Notes under the pieces: model-generated
Told to the model about the DNA's origin: nothing
Databases searched by the model: none
Seen by the model: only the letters and a program-made list of their open reading frames with translations
From: Thiodiazotropha sp040506195
GTDB taxonomy: Bacteria > Pseudomonadota > Gammaproteobacteria > Chromatiales > Chromatiaceae
Length of the DNA: 64,000 bases
Direction: 5' to 3'
Assembly: GCA_040506195.1 (NCBI GenBank)
Contig: JBEVXH010000004.1
Span: 310,001 to 374,000 of the forward strand
Part shown: positions 62,769 to 64,000 of the stretch, one piece after another
How the letters are laid out: each line of letters starts with the position of its first letter
How positions within the stretch are numbered: the first letter of the stretch is position 1
Program-made: the position numbers and the translations under genes

Positions 62769-64000
62769 TTATTCCAACCAGAGAGCGGCATAGAGATTGA
62801 GTGCCGCAAGAGAACAGAAAAACATCACTAGGCTGTAGTTACCATGCCACTTCAGGCTTGCCAGGCTGTATTGGTCGTATCGACCCTGCATCGAAAGATT
62901 GATGCCGGAAAACGGACTGCATGCGACACCGACCGCCCAGGCGGACAGGAAGGTCATCGCCAGCAGTGTACCGTCGGGCTGTAGCGGTGCCAGGAGGGTG
63001 CCGAGCGCTGCGATATTTATCACCGGATGAACGCCGACGATCGAGGTGATCAGCATAAACAGCAGTGTCATGCTGGCCTCCAGGCCGCCGAATTGACTGA
63101 ATGGCAACCAGCCGCCGAATCCCTGAAAAAGGGCGTTCAGGCCGGCAGCCATGACATTGGCGGCCAGGAACAGGCACAGTTCATTGTGCATTGTGGGTAT
63201 GTCCTGGGTGATGTGTCGGTGCAGTTGCAGCAACGGTTGTTGACGGGTGCTCACGATTAACAGTGCCAGCGTTGGGCTCAACAGGCAGATGATGCCGAGA
63301 ATATGCCACTCAGGCCGTAATTGATGTATCAGCAAAATTGCCAGTGCCAATATCGCGGGAAGCGCCAATGCCGAGGGATGCATGGGATAACCGACAAACT
63401 TTCTGGGGTGCCGTCTGCCGTAGCCGGTGATCATAAGCGCGATAATCGCGAGCGGCATTCCCATCAGCCAGATGCGTTCCAGTCTGGCACCTGGGGCGTA
63501 GGTCATGGCCGCTGCCATTGCCGCAAAAAAGGGGGACCAGAAGGCGGCGGCGGAAAATCCGCGAGTCAGTACAATGATCTGCTCACGGTCCAGTCCCGTT
63601 TTACCCCGAAGGCGGTCTCCCATGATGAAGACCGAGGAGAGGTTGATGACGGCGCCAAACAGATGAACCCCAAACAGGGTTGACCATACCGCCCTCTTCC
63701 CCTGCGGCATTACCCTCTCCGGGTTATTGTCAGGGCGGGTGATCAGGCGAAGAAAGCTGACAGCGGCCAACATCGACAGCAGTTGGGCGTTGCCGGAAAG
63801 CATCATCGCCCAGTCGGGTGTCAGATGCTGTGTCAATCCCCAAAGAAGTCCTATCGAACCGACGCTGATGAGGATGACAACCTGGCGTCGGGTATGAGTA
63901 GGTAGCCCAGACCAAAGGAGAAAACCCGCGGACCAGGTCAATAGGCCGGCCCAGCTATTGGTAAGCTGAGGCCAGAGGGTATTGACTGCCGTACAGACAA
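62769..64000 (-). CDS. polytopic membrane protein, 5' end beyond the window
   Basis: At least 410 residues, continuing open to the window edge (the frame runs on through VNTLWPQLTNSWAGLL before a TTG at 63941), so the true start is outside. Ten or more helices. Near the end the conserved-looking MLITSIVGVHPVINIAALG and SAWAVGVACSPFSGINLSMQ stand in loops of the kind that form ion or substrate hairpins in the DctM/ion transporter superfamily. A transporter is likely, the substrate unknown. Confidence 0.6.
   Translation of the reverse strand, partial: VCTAVNTLWPQLTNSWAGLLTWSAGFLLWSGLPTHTRRQVVILISVGSIGLLWGLTQHLTPDWAMMLSGNAQLLSMLAAVSFLRLITRPDNNPERVMPQGKRAVWSTLFGVHLFGAVINLSSVFIMGDRLRGKTGLDREQIIVLTRGFSAAAFWSPFFAAMAAAMTYAPGARLERIWLMGMPLAIIALMITGYGRRHPRKFVGYPMHPSALALPAILALAILLIHQLRPEWHILGIICLLSPTLALLIVSTRQQPLLQLHRHITQDIPTMHNELCLFLAANVMAAGLNALFQGFGGWLPFSQFGGLEASMTLLFMLITSIVGVHPVINIAALGTLLAPLQPDGTLLAMTFLSAWAVGVACSPFSGINLSMQGRYDQYSLASLKWHGNYSLVMFFCSLAALNLYAALWLE

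Noticed and set aside
1..64000. CRISPR arrays, tRNA or rRNA genes, insertion sequences, prophage or integrase genes
   Set aside because: None was recognised on either strand; repeats found are the short dispersed stem-loops only.

Overview
The window looks like a chromosomal segment of a free-living or symbiotic gammaproteobacterium, most likely from a sulfur-oxidising group such as the Chromatiales. Three things point there. The divergent mrcA / pilMNOPQ pair is followed by aroK, aroB, a DamX-like SPOR protein and gltBD, a familiar gammaproteobacterial order. A rubrerythrin / Fe-S oxidoreductase / DUF3501 cluster is present. An ArsR protein carries the two cysteines of sulfide/persulfide sensors. 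The lineage is an inference; no rRNA or tRNA gene was found.

Layout. 1-227: 5' end of a secreted trypsin-like protease. 858-4203: envelope glycosylation cluster (GT2, GtrA, large membrane protein). 4349-5614: OmpA-like and DUF4398 lipoproteins. 5995-8892: peroxide/iron operon (rubrerythrin, two-cluster Fe-S oxidoreductase, encapsulated-ferritin-like protein, DUF3501). Beside it lie a Fur-family regulator resembling Irr and a di-heme cytochrome c peroxidase, whose promoter contains a perfect palindrome matching the Irr/PerR type of operator. 11153-20059: glk, uvrD, an orphan TRAP binding protein, hemW and a GGDEF-EAL protein. 20142-26540: a frameshifted H-NS-like gene, rof, DUF3135, rpmE, a secreted nuclease, and several secreted or membrane proteins. 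26714-33195: ppk2, sucCD, a KamA-like radical SAM protein and gltA. 33234-45096: mrcA, the type IV pilus assembly operon, shikimate genes and damX. 45519-55698: gltBD, glgP, ycgL and a KAS III. 55738-60821: a ruined phospholipase D gene, then a five-gene minus-strand operon bcp / hybrid kinase / REC-PAS / ArsR / slyX. 61316-64000: an AAA ATPase of the PEP-CTERM-locus type, a small protein, and a polytopic membrane protein cut by the window end.

How it fits together. Much of the window concerns central carbon and nitrogen metabolism (gltA, sucCD, glk, glgP, gltBD), cell envelope and surface functions (mrcA, pili, glycosylation), and two redox-stress modules. The most notable items are these. 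(1) The Irr-like regulator and its palindrome, with the neighbouring rubrerythrin/EncFtn operon. (2) The bcp-kinase-REC/PAS-ArsR-slyX operon, whose ArsR has two Cys exactly 66 residues apart as in SqrR/BigR. (3) A dispersed short element, four copies, each a 4-6 bp stem whose sequence varies between copies and which encloses a conserved 19-nt loop, each sitting just 3' of a gene. (4) Two decaying genes that simple gene calling would miss or misread.
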